64,000 bases of DNA from Sulfurovum sp. (GCA_030949325.1 JAUZSQ010000084.1:1-64000), one strand, 5' to 3'; numbered from the stretch's first letter, positions 41,576 through 53,151 are shown. A program made the numbers and translations. Notes: generated by a model from the sequence alone, not told the origin.

Positions 41576-42783
41576 TGACAAAACCTACACTCTTTGGCTA
41601 CGGACTCACCACCAAAGCTATTGCCCATACACTAGGTGGTGGCTGTACCTTCTATGATGACAAGACCACAAAAAGCTATGAAGATGAAGCAGGAAACACC
41701 ATACATCCCTCAAAGCTTTTTGACCCCAAGCAAAGTCACTTAGAAGTCACAACCCCTAGCCTACCTCCTTCGCATCCACTAATTCAATCTGCACAGCACT
41801 TGCTTAGTGAATATGACTACTTTGCCAAAGAAATGCCTTTTTCTATTTGGATTTCGGGAACAAATGGCAAAACGACTACCACACAAATGCTCACACATCT
41901 TTTGGCACACAAAGGAGCAGTGAGTGGAGGAAATATAGGTACACCTTTAGCAGCACTAGACCATAAGGCAAATATTTGGATACTAGAATCTAGCTCTTAT
42001 ACCCTAGAGCATACCAAAATTGCCTCTCCCAATATCTATCTGCTTCTGCCTATTACGCCTGACCATCTTGATTGGCATGGGGATTTTGATGCCTATAGCC
42101 AAGCCAAGCTTAGCCCTATTACTCGTATGAAAGAAGGAGAACTTGCCCTGATTCCCAAAGGATTGACACTTCCTAAAACCTCTGCCTATGTAGTAGAGTA
42201 TGATTCTGATGCTTTTTTATGTGAATACTTTGCACTTGATAGTACTAAGCTTCACTATAAAGGTGTATTTTTACAAGATGCCCTGCTTTCTTTGGCTATG
42301 ACTAAAGTACTCTTTGATAAGACAGACTATGATTTGATGAATACCTTTCAACGCGATGCCCACAGACAAGAAGAAATCTATGATGACCTTGCTAGACTGT
42401 GGGTCAATGACTCTAAGGCTACAAATGTTGATGCTAGTATTCAAGCCATACAGACCTACAGTAGCCAAAAGATACATCTCATACTTGGAGGAGAAGACAA
42501 AGGTATGGATTTAAAACCCCTTTTTATGCTGATGCAAGATAGGGATATACTCGTCTATGCGATTGGCAAAAATAGCCAAACCTTAGAGTCTCTAGCCACA
42601 TTGTATGGTATACAACTACAAATTTCACAGACCCTAGCCGTAGCTGTAGAAGAGATTGCCAAAGTATTAACACAAGAAGAAGTAGCCCTACTTTCTCCTT
42701 CTTCTGCTAGTTTTGACCAATTTACTTCTTATATACATAGGGGAGAATCTTTTATAGAGTTGGTAAAAACACTCAAAAAATAA
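41575..42783 (+). CDS. murD: UDP-N-acetylmuramoylalanine--D-glutamate ligase
   Basis: ISGTNGKTTTTQMLTHLL...ESSSYTLEHTKIASPNIYLLLPITPDHLDWHG...WVNDSKATNVDAS; follows mraY. Confidence 0.95.
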   Translation: MTKPTLFGYGLTTKAIAHTLGGGCTFYDDKTTKSYEDEAGNTIHPSKLFDPKQSHLEVTTPSLPPSHPLIQSAQHLLSEYDYFAKEMPFSIWISGTNGKTTTTQMLTHLLAHKGAVSGGNIGTPLAALDHKANIWILESSSYTLEHTKIASPNIYLLLPITPDHLDWHGDFDAYSQAKLSPITRMKEGELALIPKGLTLPKTSAYVVEYDSDAFLCEYFALDSTKLHYKGVFLQDALLSLAMTKVLFDKTDYDLMNTFQRDAHRQEEIYDDLARLWVNDSKATNVDASIQAIQTYSSQKIHLILGGEDKGMDLKPLFMLMQDRDILVYAIGKNSQTLESLATLYGIQLQISQTLAVAVEEIAKVLTQEEVALLSPSSASFDQFTSYIHRGESFIELVKTLKK

Positions 42784-42868
42784 GTTATTTCACGTTTTTA
42801 GTGCGTATTTAAGGTTAATCCGTTATAATTCTACCACTTAAATAATACTTCATATTTTTAAGCAGTGT

Positions 42869-42943
42869 GGCTTGGTAGCTCAGGGGTAGAGCAAAGGATT
42901 GAAAATCCTTGTGTCGACAGTTCGATTCTGTCTCGAGCCACCA
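42869..42943 (+). tRNA. tRNA-Phe (GAA)
   Basis: GGCTTGGTAGCTCAGGGGTAGAGCAAAGGATTGAAAATCCTTGTGTCGACAGTTCGATTCTGTCTCGAGCCACCA: cloverleaf with anticodon GAA, encoded CCA. Confidence 0.95.
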
Positions 42944-43189
42944 TCAATCCTTCCTCTTCAATTTCACCCACAAATACTTAAGGTTTCGTTTACTTTTCTT
43001 AAATAAATCCTCTTATTCTACTACTTTTACTCTATTTTATCCTCTATCTTAGCCCTTCAAAGCCCCTATATACAGTACTTCAAGGCAAATATTAACAAAC
43101 TGTTAACTTTTTATTAATTTTATTGACATTTATAAACAAAACATGCTATAATTCTTTCGTATTTAAATAAAACATTCAAGGAATTTAAA

Positions 43190-44434
43190 ATGAAAAAAGC
43201 ATTATTACTTTCAGTAGTAGCATCAACAATGATTATGGCTGGTGGAGACATCGTAGCCACAGAACCTGCAGTAGAAGCAGTAGCAGTAGAAGCTTCAACT
43301 TGGGACTTCACAGGACAAGGTGTACTTTATACACAAACAGTAGATGTATCTGGAAACAATGACCTTTTTGCTAATGAAACAACGTATGCAGGTTGGGGTA
43401 TCCAACTAGGTGCAACTGCAAGTGACCTATTTGCTGGTATTGGTGCTGGTGTTGAAGTTTCTGGTATCGTTGCTAGTACTGGTGATGCAGGATTCTATAA
43501 CGGTGGTGGAAATACAGGTACTACATCTGGTGGTCTTACACAAGCTTACTTAACTTATGGAATGGGTGCTACTAGCATCAAAGTTGGTCGTCAACAACTT
43601 CCAAAAAGCCTTTCTCCGTTTGCATATTCTGAAGGTTGGCAAATATTCAAAAATACATTTGATGCTGCTTTAATAGTAAATTCATCTGTTCCTAATACTA
43701 CACTTGTCTATGCAGCAGTTGGTAATGCTAATGGTTCTGTTGGGGCTTACCTCAATGAGGATGCATTTTCTCAAATTAATGAAAATGGTGATATAGTACA
43801 CATGGTGGCAGTTCAAAATAAATCTATTGATGGTTTAACATTGACTGGTACATACTATTTTGCTCCTGACTTTAAAACGGATGGTAATGACCTTTCAGCT
43901 GTATGGGGAGATGCTAAATATAATGCGGGTTCATTTAACGTAGCCGTACAAGGTGGTCAAATAGACCCAGGTGATATGGAAGTTACCACTGCATTTGGTG
44001 GTAAAATTGGTGCTAAATTTGGTATGTTTACTGCAATGGCAGCCTATTCATCTGTAGATCAAGATGGTGTTATGGGTATTACTAACTTAGCCACAGGTGT
44101 TAAATCTCCACTTTATACGCAAATGCTTCTAGATAATGTTAGTCAATATCACGCAGCTCCCGGTTCAGAGTTTGTAAAAGTTGGTGCTACAGCTAAAGTT
44201 CTTGGTGGTACAGTCAAGGCTTTCTATGGTGCAGGAACAAATGATATTGATCAAACTAAAGGTAACTATACTGAATTTGATTTAATGTATGTTACAAAAA
44301 TTTCAGAGAATGTTAAATTCTTTGCTGCTTATGCTTATACTGATGATGATATGTATACTACTGACACTGCTACAGGTACAAGACCATCAGCAAATAACTT
44401 TATTCGTTTCTGGGCAAGATATAACTTTAACTAG
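43190..44434 (+). CDS. Outer-membrane porin-like protein
   Basis: Signal peptide; alternating beta-strand pattern; C-terminal FIRFWARYNFN with terminal aromatic residues. Confidence 0.75.
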   Translation: MKKALLLSVVASTMIMAGGDIVATEPAVEAVAVEASTWDFTGQGVLYTQTVDVSGNNDLFANETTYAGWGIQLGATASDLFAGIGAGVEVSGIVASTGDAGFYNGGGNTGTTSGGLTQAYLTYGMGATSIKVGRQQLPKSLSPFAYSEGWQIFKNTFDAALIVNSSVPNTTLVYAAVGNANGSVGAYLNEDAFSQINENGDIVHMVAVQNKSIDGLTLTGTYYFAPDFKTDGNDLSAVWGDAKYNAGSFNVAVQGGQIDPGDMEVTTAFGGKIGAKFGMFTAMAAYSSVDQDGVMGITNLATGVKSPLYTQMLLDNVSQYHAAPGSEFVKVGATAKVLGGTVKAFYGAGTNDIDQTKGNYTEFDLMYVTKISENVKFFAAYAYTDDDMYTTDTATGTRPSANNFIRFWARYNFN

Positions 44435-44467
44435 TCTTTGGACTTAGTTAGAAGTATCTTACTTCCC

Positions 44468-44496
44468 TAGCGTTTAGGCTTTGTGCCTAAACGCTA
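44468..44496 (+). terminator. Intrinsic terminator after the porin gene
   Basis: Perfect 12-bp stem TAGCGTTTAGGC-TTTGT-GCCTAAACGCTA followed by TTCTTTCTTT. Confidence 0.8.
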
Positions 44497-44600
44497 TTCT
44501 TTCTTTATTAATCTTTCTTCTTCTGTGTTTATATTTCTACAACTTCTCTTTATTACATGAATATTTGGCTATAATAAGCTAAAATCCTAAAGAAGTAAGT

Positions 44601-45927
44601 ATGTCAGATTCCCAATCAAATTCTAAAAAAATTACACCTTGTCAGCCTTGGCTGTACCAAAAATCTTGTCGATAGTGAAGTCATGCTTGGAAGACTACAA
44701 TCTTATGAGATGACCGATGACAATACACAAGCAGATGTTATTATCATCAATACCTGTGGCTTTATTGATGCAGCCAAAGAAGAGAGTATCAATACTATCC
44801 TTGACTTACATGAGCAAAGAAAAAAAGACTCTATACTTGTAGTCTCAGGTTGTCTCACCGAACGCTATCGTGAAGAAATTCAAGCCGATATGCCAGAAGT
44901 TGATATTTTTACTGGTGTAGGTGATTATGAAAAGATTGATGCACTGATTGCTTCTAAGCAAAGTACTTTTTCACCTGAAGTGTATTTGGCCACTGACACC
45001 TCCAATAGAGTCATTACAGGTTCTAACTATCATGCCTATATCAAAATAGCCGAAGGCTGTAATCAAGTCTGTTCTTTTTGTGCGATTCCTAGCTTTAAAG
45101 GTAAATTACATTCTCGTACCCTCAGTTCTATTGTCAAAGAAGTAGAAGCCTTGATTACAAGAGGCTATTATGACTTTTCTTTTATCTCCCAAGACTCTTC
45201 TAGCTATGGACGTGATATGAAGATGTCCAATGGACTCATCTCTCTCGTAAAAGGTATAGAGAAACTCTCAGGCATCCAATCTGCTCGTATTTTGTACCTC
45301 TATCCCAGTACGACCACCTTTGGACTCATTGATACGATTGCAGATTCTAAAGTCTTTCAAACCTACTTTGATATGCCAATTCAGCACATTGAAGACAAAA
45401 TGCTCAGAACCATGAAGCGTGGATTTGGAGAAAACAAAACCATAGCACTACTAGAATACATGAAGTCAAAGCCTAATGCCTTTGTACGTACTTCACTCAT
45501 TGCAGGACATCCTGAAGAGAATGAAGTCTATTTCAAACGTTTATGTGACTTTATGCAAAGCTTTAAATTTGATAGGTTCAATACCTTTAGCTACTCCAAT
45601 GAAGAGACTACTTCTGCGTATACACTCACCCAAGTCCCCCAAGAGACCATTGATAGCAGAGCCCAAATACTAGGCAATATCGCAGAAGAGTGTACGCTTG
45701 ATTCTCTTGACGCGATGATAGGACAAAGCTATACCATCGTCATCGATGGAGAAAGTGATGAACATGAATACTTACTTTCGGCTAGACCTCTCATCTGGGC
45801 TGTAGATATTGATGGAGAAATACTCATTAATGATACCTCAGAACTTAGTATTACCTATGGTAAAACCTATGAAGCAAAGATTACCCAACGGGTAGGTACA
45901 CAACTTTTAGCCACTTTAGTGGTCTAA
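44601..45927 (+). CDS. rimO: Ribosomal protein S12 methylthiotransferase RimO (frameshift near 44630)
   Basis: LHLVSLGCTKNLVDSEVMLGRL is restored across an A7 run; INTCGFIDAAKEESINTIL; radical SAM AEGCNQVCSFCAIP. Confidence 0.92.
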
Positions 45928-46902
45928 ATGTTAGCCCTAGATACTTCTGCTTTACGCAATAAACACAACCTCTTGGCATTCTCAGCAGGGGTCGATTCCT
46001 CCGCACTGTTTTTTTTACTCCAAGAAGAAGGTATCTCTTTTGATATTGCCATAGTCAATTACCAAACAAGAGAGCAAAGCAAAGAAGAATTACGCCATGC
46101 CAAAGCCTTGGCAAAAAAATACAAGCTTTTTTGTCACCATATCAATGCCCCACATTATCCCACACATTTTGAAGAAAAAGCCAGAACCTTTCGTTATGAA
46201 TTTTTTGAATCTCTTATACAAATAGAAGGCTATGACAATCTGCTCACTGCCCATCAACTCGATGACCAACTCGAATGGCTACTCATGCGTCTAAGCCGTG
46301 GTGCAGGACTTTACGAACTCTTAGGACTACACAGTATCACCCAAAAACCCTCATATAAACTCATTCGTCCTTTATTATCCCATCCAAAAGCATCGCTTTT
46401 AGACTATCTAAATACACATCAACATCCCTATTTTATTGACCAAAGTAATAGTGATGAGAAATATGAGAGAAATCAATTTAGACAATCTTTTAGCCATCCA
46501 TTTATGCAAAAATATAGCCAAGGGATTCAACGCAGTTTTGCCTATCTTCATCAAGACAAAGCCCTACTAGAAAGTGGATTTGAGACGATATATCAAGAAG
46601 GTTCTTTGTATATTATCAAATTATATGAAGCCAAAAGCAAAGCCAAAGCCTGTGACCTCAGACTCAAACAATTGGGCTATCTACTCTCTGCTTCCCAACG
46701 CAAAGAAATTACACAAGAGGGTTCACTCGTCATTGGAGAGAAATGGGCGATAGAAAGTAAAGACGATTTGGTCTATATTTCTCCTTATCTTGACATAGCT
46801 ATGCCTAAAACATTTAAAGAGAGTTGTCGTGTAGCCAAAATCCCCAACAAAATAAGAGCCTATCTCTTTCAAGAAGACATCTCTCCTTCTAGTCTCCCTT
46901 AG
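45928..46902 (+). CDS. tilS: tRNA(Ile)-lysidine synthetase
   Basis: HNLLAFSAGVDSSALFFLL (PP-loop)...LLTAHQLDDQLEWLLMRLSRGAGLYEL. Confidence 0.92.
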   Translation: MLALDTSALRNKHNLLAFSAGVDSSALFFLLQEEGISFDIAIVNYQTREQSKEELRHAKALAKKYKLFCHHINAPHYPTHFEEKARTFRYEFFESLIQIEGYDNLLTAHQLDDQLEWLLMRLSRGAGLYELLGLHSITQKPSYKLIRPLLSHPKASLLDYLNTHQHPYFIDQSNSDEKYERNQFRQSFSHPFMQKYSQGIQRSFAYLHQDKALLESGFETIYQEGSLYIIKLYEAKSKAKACDLRLKQLGYLLSASQRKEITQEGSLVIGEKWAIESKDDLVYISPYLDIAMPKTFKESCRVAKIPNKIRAYLFQEDISPSSLP

Positions 46903-47728
46903 CCAAAGGGTGGGCTTTCATATAGTCTTGCCTCTTTTTGAGCGACCCCAATTTGGTATAGACTTGTGTCGTTGCCATAGTCTCATGTCCCAAAAGCTCA
47001 CTCACATCAGCAATACGCGCACCATGATTCAGTAGATGTGTGGCAAAAGAGTGACGCAATTGATGGGGTGTGACCTTTAAGCCATGAGACTTAAATACTT
47101 TGGTCAAAATATAACGTAATTGTGCTGTATTCATCGGCTTTTCAGACTTCTCAAAAAGATACACTTTAGGTGCATAGCTTTGTCTATACCTAGTAATAAG
47201 CTGATACAAGGATAGCAATAAAGGCAGTTCTCGTGTTTTATTACCCTTGCCCTCTATACGTACCCACTGTGCTTTAATCGCTTCGAGTTTCAAACCACTT
47301 AGCTCAGAGATACGCAATCCCAAACCATACAACATAGAGAGTAGCAATTGTTCTTGGATAGTGGATTGCGCTAAGACCTCTTTGATATATTGCTCTTCAA
47401 TAGGCTTAGGCAAACTTGCCACTACTTTAATCGCTTCATCGCCTATGAGTTTGATATCCATCGTACATTGTTCTTGCATATACTTGACAAAAGAACGTAT
47501 CGCAGAGAGTTTTTTGACAATGGTTTTTTTGTGTTGTTTGACAATAGCAAAGCGAAAAGGGGTAATATCAAGGATATACAGTGTTTCTTCTTCTCTTGGT
47601 TGACTCACAGACAACATTTGACGCAGGGCTACTTCATAGGTGACAATAGAATGCTTTGAGTATCCTCGTATATCATAGAGATAACCCAAAAATTCTTTGG
47701 CTAAGTCTTGAAATTTATCTTGTATCAT
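46889..47728 (-). CDS. Tyrosine recombinase XerC/D/XerH type
   Basis: LLSMLYGLGLRISELSGLKLEAI...GKGNKTRELPL...VTPHQLRHSFATHLLNHGARIADVSELLGHETMATTQVYTKL. Confidence 0.93.
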   Translation of the reverse strand: MIQDKFQDLAKEFLGYLYDIRGYSKHSIVTYEVALRQMLSVSQPREEETLYILDITPFRFAIVKQHKKTIVKKLSAIRSFVKYMQEQCTMDIKLIGDEAIKVVASLPKPIEEQYIKEVLAQSTIQEQLLLSMLYGLGLRISELSGLKLEAIKAQWVRIEGKGNKTRELPLLLSLYQLITRYRQSYAPKVYLFEKSEKPMNTAQLRYILTKVFKSHGLKVTPHQLRHSFATHLLNHGARIADVSELLGHETMATTQVYTKLGSLKKRQDYMKAHPLAKGD

Positions 47729-48345
47729 AAAGTAGTATACATCAACATCTTTTCACGCAAATAACGCTTGGCTTCCTCATGAGACATCCCTTCTAAAGAG
47801 AGACTTTGTATATAAAAATCTATACGAGAAAAGGGTTTGGGAATAATAAACTTATCCCAACTCTTTAACTCCCAATACGCAGACGCACGAAAGCTCATCA
47901 CAAAGATAGGCAATTTACTCTTCAAAGCAATCCCTACAGCACCATCACCCATACTGTGTCTTGGACCTTTGGGACCATCGGGGGTAATGAGTACTTCTTC
48001 TCCACTTTTGATACTCTTGAATGCTTGAAATAAGACTTGTTTAGCCCCTTTTCGAGACGACCCTCGTAAGGCACGAATCTTCAATAGTCCCAAAGTCTTA
48101 GCAATTAACGCTCCATCAAAATGCGAAGAGATAATAGCCGAAGCAGGATGTTTTTTATGAATCGCTCTATAGGCTTGGGGGGTCATCAACAACTCTGCAT
48201 GCCATGTAACACAGACATGCTGCCTATCATCTATAGGGGTAATATAATGGAATTTCTTACCTGTGCTATGCCAAATAATACGGATAAAGAGATAAATCAA
48301 ACGAGGAAGAACTAGGCTTCCTAGTTGACGTAAGAAAGATTTCAT
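47725..48345 (-). CDS. DUF374/lysophospholipid acyltransferase-like protein
   Basis: HVCVTWHAELLMTPQAYR...ASAIISSHFDGALIAKTL...ALRGSSRKGAKQVL...ITPDGPKGPRHSMGDGAVGIALKSKLPI. Confidence 0.88.
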   Translation of the reverse strand: MKSFLRQLGSLVLPRLIYLFIRIIWHSTGKKFHYITPIDDRQHVCVTWHAELLMTPQAYRAIHKKHPASAIISSHFDGALIAKTLGLLKIRALRGSSRKGAKQVLFQAFKSIKSGEEVLITPDGPKGPRHSMGDGAVGIALKSKLPIFVMSFRASAYWELKSWDKFIIPKPFSRIDFYIQSLSLEGMSHEEAKRYLREKMLMYTTL

Positions 48346-48349
48346 AGGC

Positions 48350-49651
48350 TTAGGCTAAACATACACCTTCTAGTGCACCCCTAGAAACCTTGGTCACTTC
48401 TACAGCTACGATTTGACCTAATAATTCTTCACTGCCTTGGACAAAAAAGAGTTTGCCATCATCACTACGTCCTGAGACTTTACCATTGGGTTTGAGTTCA
48501 TCAAAATAGACTTTATGCACTCGACCTAAGTGCTTGTCCATCACTTCATCCAATATTTCGGTATGTCTTTTTTGCAATCGTGTCAACCTTGACCCTGCCA
48601 AAGTATTGTCTATTTGATGCTCAAAATCAGCCGCTTCGGTATGAGGACGAGCAGAATATTTAAACGAAAACATTTGCTCAAAACGTACAGCTTCAAGCAC
48701 GTCCATCGTTTCTTCAAAATCCTCGTCACTTTCATTAGGAAAGCCTACAATGACATCTGTAGAAATAGTTGCTTCTGGACAAAGGGTACGAATCTTCTCA
48801 CAGCGATTGATAAAATTCTCTTTGGTATAGCCTCGTTTCATGGCTTTGAGTAATGAGGTTGAACCACTTTGTAAAGGCACATGAATTTGCTTACAGATTT
48901 TGGGGTTAGTGGCGAACTCTTGCAAAAATACATCATCCATGTGTAAGGGGTGAGGAGAAGTAAAACGAATACGCTCCAAACCTTCTATGAGCGATATTTT
49001 TTGCAATAAGCCAGTAAAGTTACACTGCTCATCAGCAGAGGAAAAACGCCTACCATAGTTGTTGACATTTTGTCCCAAGAGCATCACTTCTTTTGCCCCA
49101 GTAGCTACGGCTTTGCCTATCTCTTGGATAATCAGTGCTGAGGGGATAGATATTTCTTCTCCTCGTGTCGCAGGAACGATACAAAAAGTACAAGATTTAT
49201 CACAACCAATAGAGATATTGACCATTGCTTTAAATGGATTGCTTCGGTATTCACCAAAATCATAGCTACTTTCATCAAACTCAGTACTCACCTCAACGGC
49301 ATGTTTCTTTTCTATCACTTCTGTAATCTTGGACACATTTCTAGCACCCAAAACAAAATCAACAGCAGGTGCACGTTTGATAATTTCTTTGCCTAGATGT
49401 GACGCTGTACAGCCAGTGACCCCTATCTTTGCCCCTGCTTTTCTGTACTTTTTAAACACACCTATTTCAGAAAATAGTTTGGCAACAGGTTTTTCTCGCA
49501 CGGAACAAGTATTAATAATAATAAGGTCAGCTTCGCCAAGGGTTTGCGTAAGTTCGTAAGGTTCTTTTTTATTAAGCTCTGCAATCATGTGTTCGCTATC
49601 GCGTACATTCATCGCACAGCCCAATGTTTCTATAAATAATTTTTTTGACAA
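48350..49651 (-). CDS. miaB: tRNA-2-methylthio-N6-dimethylallyladenosine synthase
   Basis: [20 protein letters not shown]...[18 protein letters not shown]...[24 protein letters not shown]...HVPLQSGS. Confidence 0.97.
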   Translation of the reverse strand: MSKKLFIETLGCAMNVRDSEHMIAELNKKEPYELTQTLGEADLIIINTCSVREKPVAKLFSEIGVFKKYRKAGAKIGVTGCTASHLGKEIIKRAPAVDFVLGARNVSKITEVIEKKHAVEVSTEFDESSYDFGEYRSNPFKAMVNISIGCDKSCTFCIVPATRGEEISIPSALIIQEIGKAVATGAKEVMLLGQNVNNYGRRFSSADEQCNFTGLLQKISLIEGLERIRFTSPHPLHMDDVFLQEFATNPKICKQIHVPLQSGSTSLLKAMKRGYTKENFINRCEKIRTLCPEATISTDVIVGFPNESDEDFEETMDVLEAVRFEQMFSFKYSARPHTEAADFEHQIDNTLAGSRLTRLQKRHTEILDEVMDKHLGRVHKVYFDELKPNGKVSGRSDDGKLFFVQGSEELLGQIVAVEVTKVSRGALEGVCLA

Positions 49652-49668
49652 AGAAGACTCTTTATAAT

Positions 49669-49908
49669 TTAGGCAATGATATGTACTTCATAGATATACT
49701 CATTTTCATCTAACCCATACTTTACTTCACGCATATACACAGAAAATCCCTGCTCCTCAAAATGTTCAATCATCGCTTTCAATTCTTTATGTGAATTGTC
49801 TTTATCAAAATAGAAGATAGACTGTGTCGCTAAGTCTTCTTCTAGCTTTTTTAATGCAATGATTTTTGGCTTTGCCTTCAGTGTTGTTCTAGCAAGTTTT
49901 AATTTCAT
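49669..49908 (-). CDS. HP0268-like small protein
   Basis: [65 protein letters not shown]...YEVHII matches the H. pylori HP0268 pattern. Confidence 0.75.
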   Translation of the reverse strand: MKLKLARTTLKAKPKIIALKKLEEDLATQSIFYFDKDNSHKELKAMIEHFEEQGFSVYMREVKYGLDENEYIYEVHIIA

Positions 49909-50063
49909 CTATTATCACCTTTAATTCATACTTTAATTTTTGCTTATACTAGAAATTATACTTTATTTTCAGTAAAGGTTTGATTAGCTATAATACCTAA
50001 ACTTCAAAAAGACCTCCCCCCAAGATACTATTGATACACAAAACAGACACAAGGACATCAGTT

Positions 50064-51234
50064 ATGGAAAAAATATTAGATATTATAGAAGCAATCGCAC
50101 ATGAAAAAAACATTTCAAAAGAACATGCACTCGATGCATTTAAAGATGCACTCACCAATACAGCCAAAAAACTTACCTCTTACAGTAGCCACTTTGAGAT
50201 TGTTATTGAACATGATACCAAGACCTATAGCGTCAATAAAGTCATTACCGTAGTAGCAGATGGAGACAAGCAACTCTTTACCCGTTCTTCCAGAGACCCT
50301 GATAGTCCAGAAATAGAATCTGATGCCTTCATCTCTTTGAGTGAAGCCCAAGAATTTGATGATTCTATCGAACTAGGTGATGCACTCAAAGAAGCATTCA
50401 TCCTTGAAGACCATGGACGTACAGCCTCTGCCAACCTCTTTAGAGAACTTGAATACCACATTCAAAGACGCATAGAACAAGACCTCTTTGAAAAATACAG
50501 AGACCAAGTCGGTAGAGTCATGATAGGTACAGTCAACCGTATAGATGCCCAAGACAATACCCATGTAGAAATTGGTGAACTCAAAGGCGTAATGACCCTT
50601 AGAAACCGTATTAAAGGAGAAAGCCTTTAAACGTGGAGATACTATTAGAGCCTTGTTACGTTATGTCAGTGTTGACCCAGAATATGGACTCTTCTTAGAA
50701 CTCACACGTACCGCTCCGAAGTTTTTGGAGTCACTCATGGCTTCAGAAGTACCAGAGATTGCTGATGGTCTCGTAGAAATTATCAATTCGGCAAGAATAC
50801 CAGGAGAGAGAGCCAAAGTAGCCCTAAAAACAGAGCAAATGAACATTGACCCTATCGGTGCAGCTGTGGGTGTCAAAGGAGTCCGAATCAATGCAGTGAG
50901 TCGTGAACTCAGCCATGAAAATATCGACTGTATCGAATATTCTCCTATCCCAGAAGTCTTTATCACAAGAGCCTTAAGCCCTGCGATTACCCAAAGTATC
51001 AAAGTCGATGTCACAGAGAAAAAAGCTATTGTCAATATCACCAATGACCAAAAAGCCAAAGCCATTGGTAAATCAGGTATTAATATTAGATTAGCCTCCA
51101 TGCTCACAGGCTACAGCATCGAACTCAACGAAGTCGAAGGCATCGCCCAAAGAAGCCCAGATTCTAGCTCCAACTCTAATGCAGAACCCACCAAAACCAA
51201 AGATACCTCAGCACTGGCTGATTTGTTTATGTAA
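50064..51234 (+). CDS. nusA: Transcription termination/antitermination factor NusA (frameshift near 50630)
   Basis: MEKILDIIEAIAHEKNISKEHALDAFKDAL...NRIDAQDNTHVEIGELKGVM / RYVSVDPEYGLFLELTRTAPKFLESLMASEVPEIADGLVEIINSARIPGERAKVAL...AKAIGKSGINIRLASMLTGYSIEL. Confidence 0.93.
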
Positions 51235-51678
51235 AGGGATTAGATATAACCCCATTTATGAAACTTATTTTGAAGCATAGTGTCATGTTCAAATGCTTTA
51301 AAAGAAAGGTATTCTGGTGCTAAATCTAAATTATCTTTCCTAAATTTTTCTATGTTTTCTAATACTTTAATGTGATGCAAGGTGACTACATGGCACTGCG
51401 ATTTTCTCTTAGCGATAGTATCAAGTCTCACCTTAGCCCTAAACAGCGTAAAGTAAGTGTTAATGCACAAGTCACAGTCACAGTAGATGCACAACACAGA
51501 GGAGTTTTCAAATCCCTTGATAGCACTCAACAACTAGCCTCTAATGAAATACGCTTAGACTACCGTATCCGAAATACCCAAAGCAAATAGGCAAAAGATA
51601 AATGATACAAAGCTTCATCATATCCTCCTCCTAGTATAATATCTTGTAATATACAGTACTATAATTTAAAGGAACTCC

Positions 51679-52141
51679 ATGAAAAATCTTAAAACAGTCC
51701 TACTCTCTTCAGCCCTTAGCTTTGGTGTTATGACCTTCGTCAGTCCACAAATACTCTCTGCTCACTGTCAAGTACCTTGTGGTATCTATGATGATTCAGC
51801 AAGAATACATACGATGCTAGAAGATAGCAAAACCGTATCCAAAGCCACAACACTCATCAACGAACGCAGGTAAAACCGATGCACAATCACAAAACCAAAT
51901 GGCTAGATGGGTCATGAACAAAGAAAAACACGCAGAAAGTATCATCAATACCATTAGCAACTATTTCTTAACACAACGCGTAAAAAGCAGTCAAAAAGAC
52001 TATCAAGAACGCCTAGTCAAACATCATACCGTCATCGTCTCAGCCATGAAAGCCAAGCAAAATGCAGATATGAAAGCCGTAGAAGCCCTACACAAAAGTA
52101 TTGATGCCTTAGCACCTTATTATGTGAAAAAGAAGCACTAA
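51679..52141 (+). CDS. sodN: Nickel superoxide dismutase (exported; frameshift near 51868)
   Basis: Signal peptide, then HCQVPCGIYDDSARI (Ni-hook HCxxPCGxY); second frame NAGKTDAQSQNQMARWVMNKEKHAESIINTISNYFLTQRVK. Confidence 0.9.
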
Positions 52142-52145
52142 AAAG

Positions 52146-52445
52146 ATGAAAATACTCATATTAGTGGTAAGCCTCTTGTCTTTGAATAGTCTTTATGCCA
52201 AAAATACATCCGTCGATGTAAGTAAAATTTATGGGAAAATTCAATATGTGGATTCATTTCCTGATTATAAAGTAGAAGTCGTAGATGCTTTTGCTGATTT
52301 ACGCGTACAAGAAGTGTCTGCTTTTGGAAACACAGCAGGAAAATGGGAAATTGTAACTTCCTTTCCTGATTATAAAATTCAAAAAGTGACTGCATTTGGA
52401 GATTTTAAAATTAAATATGTCAATGCTTTTCCTGGGGTAGAGTAA
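52146..52445 (+). CDS. Small exported beta-repeat protein (septoil-knot/DUF6150-like)
   Basis: Signal peptide then six ~11-residue units: IQYVDSFPDYK-VEVVDAFADLR-VQEVSAFGNTAGK-WEIVTSFPDYK-IQKVTAFGDFK-IKYVNAFPGVE. Confidence 0.6.
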   Translation: MKILILVVSLLSLNSLYAKNTSVDVSKIYGKIQYVDSFPDYKVEVVDAFADLRVQEVSAFGNTAGKWEIVTSFPDYKIQKVTAFGDFKIKYVNAFPGVE

Positions 52446-52458
52446 AACCTCTCCTCTC

Positions 52459-53151
52459 TCAAGAAAGTATCATCTCCAAAAAGCTCTCTGTCTCTAAAGA
52501 GGCAGAGCCTACTAAGACTCCATCGACTCCTGCGATATTTTTAATCTCTTTGATATTGCTAGGCTTGGCAGAACCTCCGTAAAGAAGAGGCGTATGCTTG
52601 AGGACTTTTTTTAAGGCTCTGTGTGTGCTAGATATTTCTTCTACTGTAGCAGAACGCCCTGTACCAATTGCCCATATTGGCTCATAGGCTACAATGAGAT
52701 TTTCATATCCTATATCAATGCCCTCAAACTGTGCCAAAAGATATTGCATCACAGCTTCAAATCCTTTTTCACGAATGGCAAGAGGTTCGCCGATACAATA
52801 GACTATCTCAAAGTCTTGGTCTTGAAAAAAGGCAAACTTTTTTGAAATATCTGCTTGGGATTCGCCTAAGTGTTCGCGTCTTTCACTGTGTCCAAGGAGA
52901 ATCGTTTTAATATCAAACTCATCAAGTTGTTCTAGCCCAATTTCACCTGTAAATGCTCCATGATGTGTAGGATAGGCATTTTGTACCCCTAGGGTAAAGT
53001 CCCCTTCATAGTGGTCTATCGCCGTCAGAGGTGGAAAAATATAGACTTTATCTTCTGCTTGTTTAGCACCTAGCTTTTGGGCTAAGGCTTTGAGATAATA
53101 TTCTGTACTTTTACGTGTATGGTTGCTTTTAAAATTTCCTGCATAAATCAT
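52459..53151 (-). CDS. tpiA: Triose-phosphate isomerase
   Basis: MIYAGNFKSNHTR...LLGHSERREHLGESQADISKK...VAYEPIWAIGTGRSAT...LYGGSAKPSN. Confidence 0.97.
   Translation of the reverse strand: MIYAGNFKSNHTRKSTEYYLKALAQKLGAKQAEDKVYIFPPLTAIDHYEGDFTLGVQNAYPTHHGAFTGEIGLEQLDEFDIKTILLGHSERREHLGESQADISKKFAFFQDQDFEIVYCIGEPLAIREKGFEAVMQYLLAQFEGIDIGYENLIVAYEPIWAIGTGRSATVEEISSTHRALKKVLKHTPLLYGGSAKPSNIKEIKNIAGVDGVLVGSASLETESFLEMILS

Noticed and set aside
51240-51590. Overlapping opposite-strand ORFs 51240-51533 (-) and 51372-51590 (+)
   Set aside because: They may be gene fragments between nusA and sodN, but neither shows a recognisable family and the junction could not be resolved by eye.
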